From an uncultured Romboutsia sp. (GTDB taxonomy: Bacteria > Bacillota > Clostridia > Peptostreptococcales > Peptostreptococcaceae), in the NCBI GenBank assembly GCA_937907205.1, contig CALESE010000106.1, positions 1 to 12,988 on the forward strand: a stretch of 12,988 bases of DNA, given 5' to 3'. The position numbers and the translations under genes are program-made. Shown here in pieces: positions 12,935 to 12,988 of this stretch. Positions within the stretch are counted from its first letter, which is position 1. Each line of letters begins with the position of its first letter. Below the pieces are notes generated by a model. That model was not told where the DNA came from. It ran no database searches and saw only the letters and a program-made list of their open reading frames with translations.

Positions 12935-12988
12935 TGAACTGAGCCCCTTAAAGTAGACACAAGTAAAAAAGACTTGTAAAATACTACT
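12935..12988. mobile_element. Probable end of an insertion sequence (IS3-like), cut by the window edge
   Basis: The bases from 12935 begin TGAACTGAGCCCC, then AAAGTAGACA. This resembles the terminal inverted repeats of IS3-family elements, which often begin TGNNCTGACCCC with an AAAGTNNGACA block. A small hairpin, ACAAGT (12959-12964) with ACTTGT (12972-12977), follows, as is common near such ends. It lies 18 bases after the uraA stop codon. No transposase frame is visible in the 54 bases available, so the family is a guess from memory. Confidence 0.5.

Overview
The window is very AT-rich DNA with dense genes, strong AGGAGG-type ribosome binding sites and A/T-ending codons. A surface protein with three cell-wall-binding type 2 (CWB2) repeats, a tRNA-sensing T-box, and an lspA-rluD-type-pyrR-uraA cluster point to a low-GC Firmicute. 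The most likely group is the class Clostridia, family Peptostreptococcaceae (Clostridioides, Paeniclostridium, Romboutsia and relatives). That placement rests on gene content and family knowledge; no database search was run.

Layout. (1) 1-1886: a secreted CWB2 protein with three C-terminal PepSY-like repeats, ending in a bidirectional terminator. (2) 1885-3528: a TetR regulator facing away from a DegV fatty-acid-binding protein. Both have near-consensus promoters, and a TetR-like operator sits on the degV transcription start. (3) 3607-5468: a lipoprotein with three rhodanese domains, of which only the last keeps its cysteine, followed 4 bases later by a small four-helix membrane protein. (4) 5518-7628: a promoter, a tryptophan-specific T-box (specifier TGG), then mtnN and trpS, closed by a long hairpin. 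(5) 7619-9410: a probable sporulation-linked cluster holding a DUF5665-like membrane protein, a YteA-like zinc-finger protein and a polysaccharide deacetylase broken by a one-base frameshift in an A8 run. A sigma-G/F-like promoter may lead it. (6) 9412-12916: lspA (TTG start), an RluD-type pseudouridine synthase, then pyrR and uraA, each preceded by a PyrR-responsive attenuator. (7) 12935-12988: what looks like the end of an insertion sequence, cut by the window edge.

How the parts work together. Most of the logic is RNA-based feedback. Uncharged tRNA-Trp should turn on mtnN-trpS through the T-box. PyrR with UMP should terminate transcription ahead of both pyrR and uraA: each leader has a hairpin with the loop CAGAGA whose 3' arm overlaps an antiterminator strand. 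The TetR-degV pair suggests a transcriptional switch tied to fatty-acid uptake or lipid state. I found no CRISPR array, rRNA or tRNA gene, prophage or clear defence system. The points most worth a second look are the mtnN-first T-box operon, the operator on degV, the deacetylase frameshift, the probable ATT start codon, and the CWB2-PepSY architecture.
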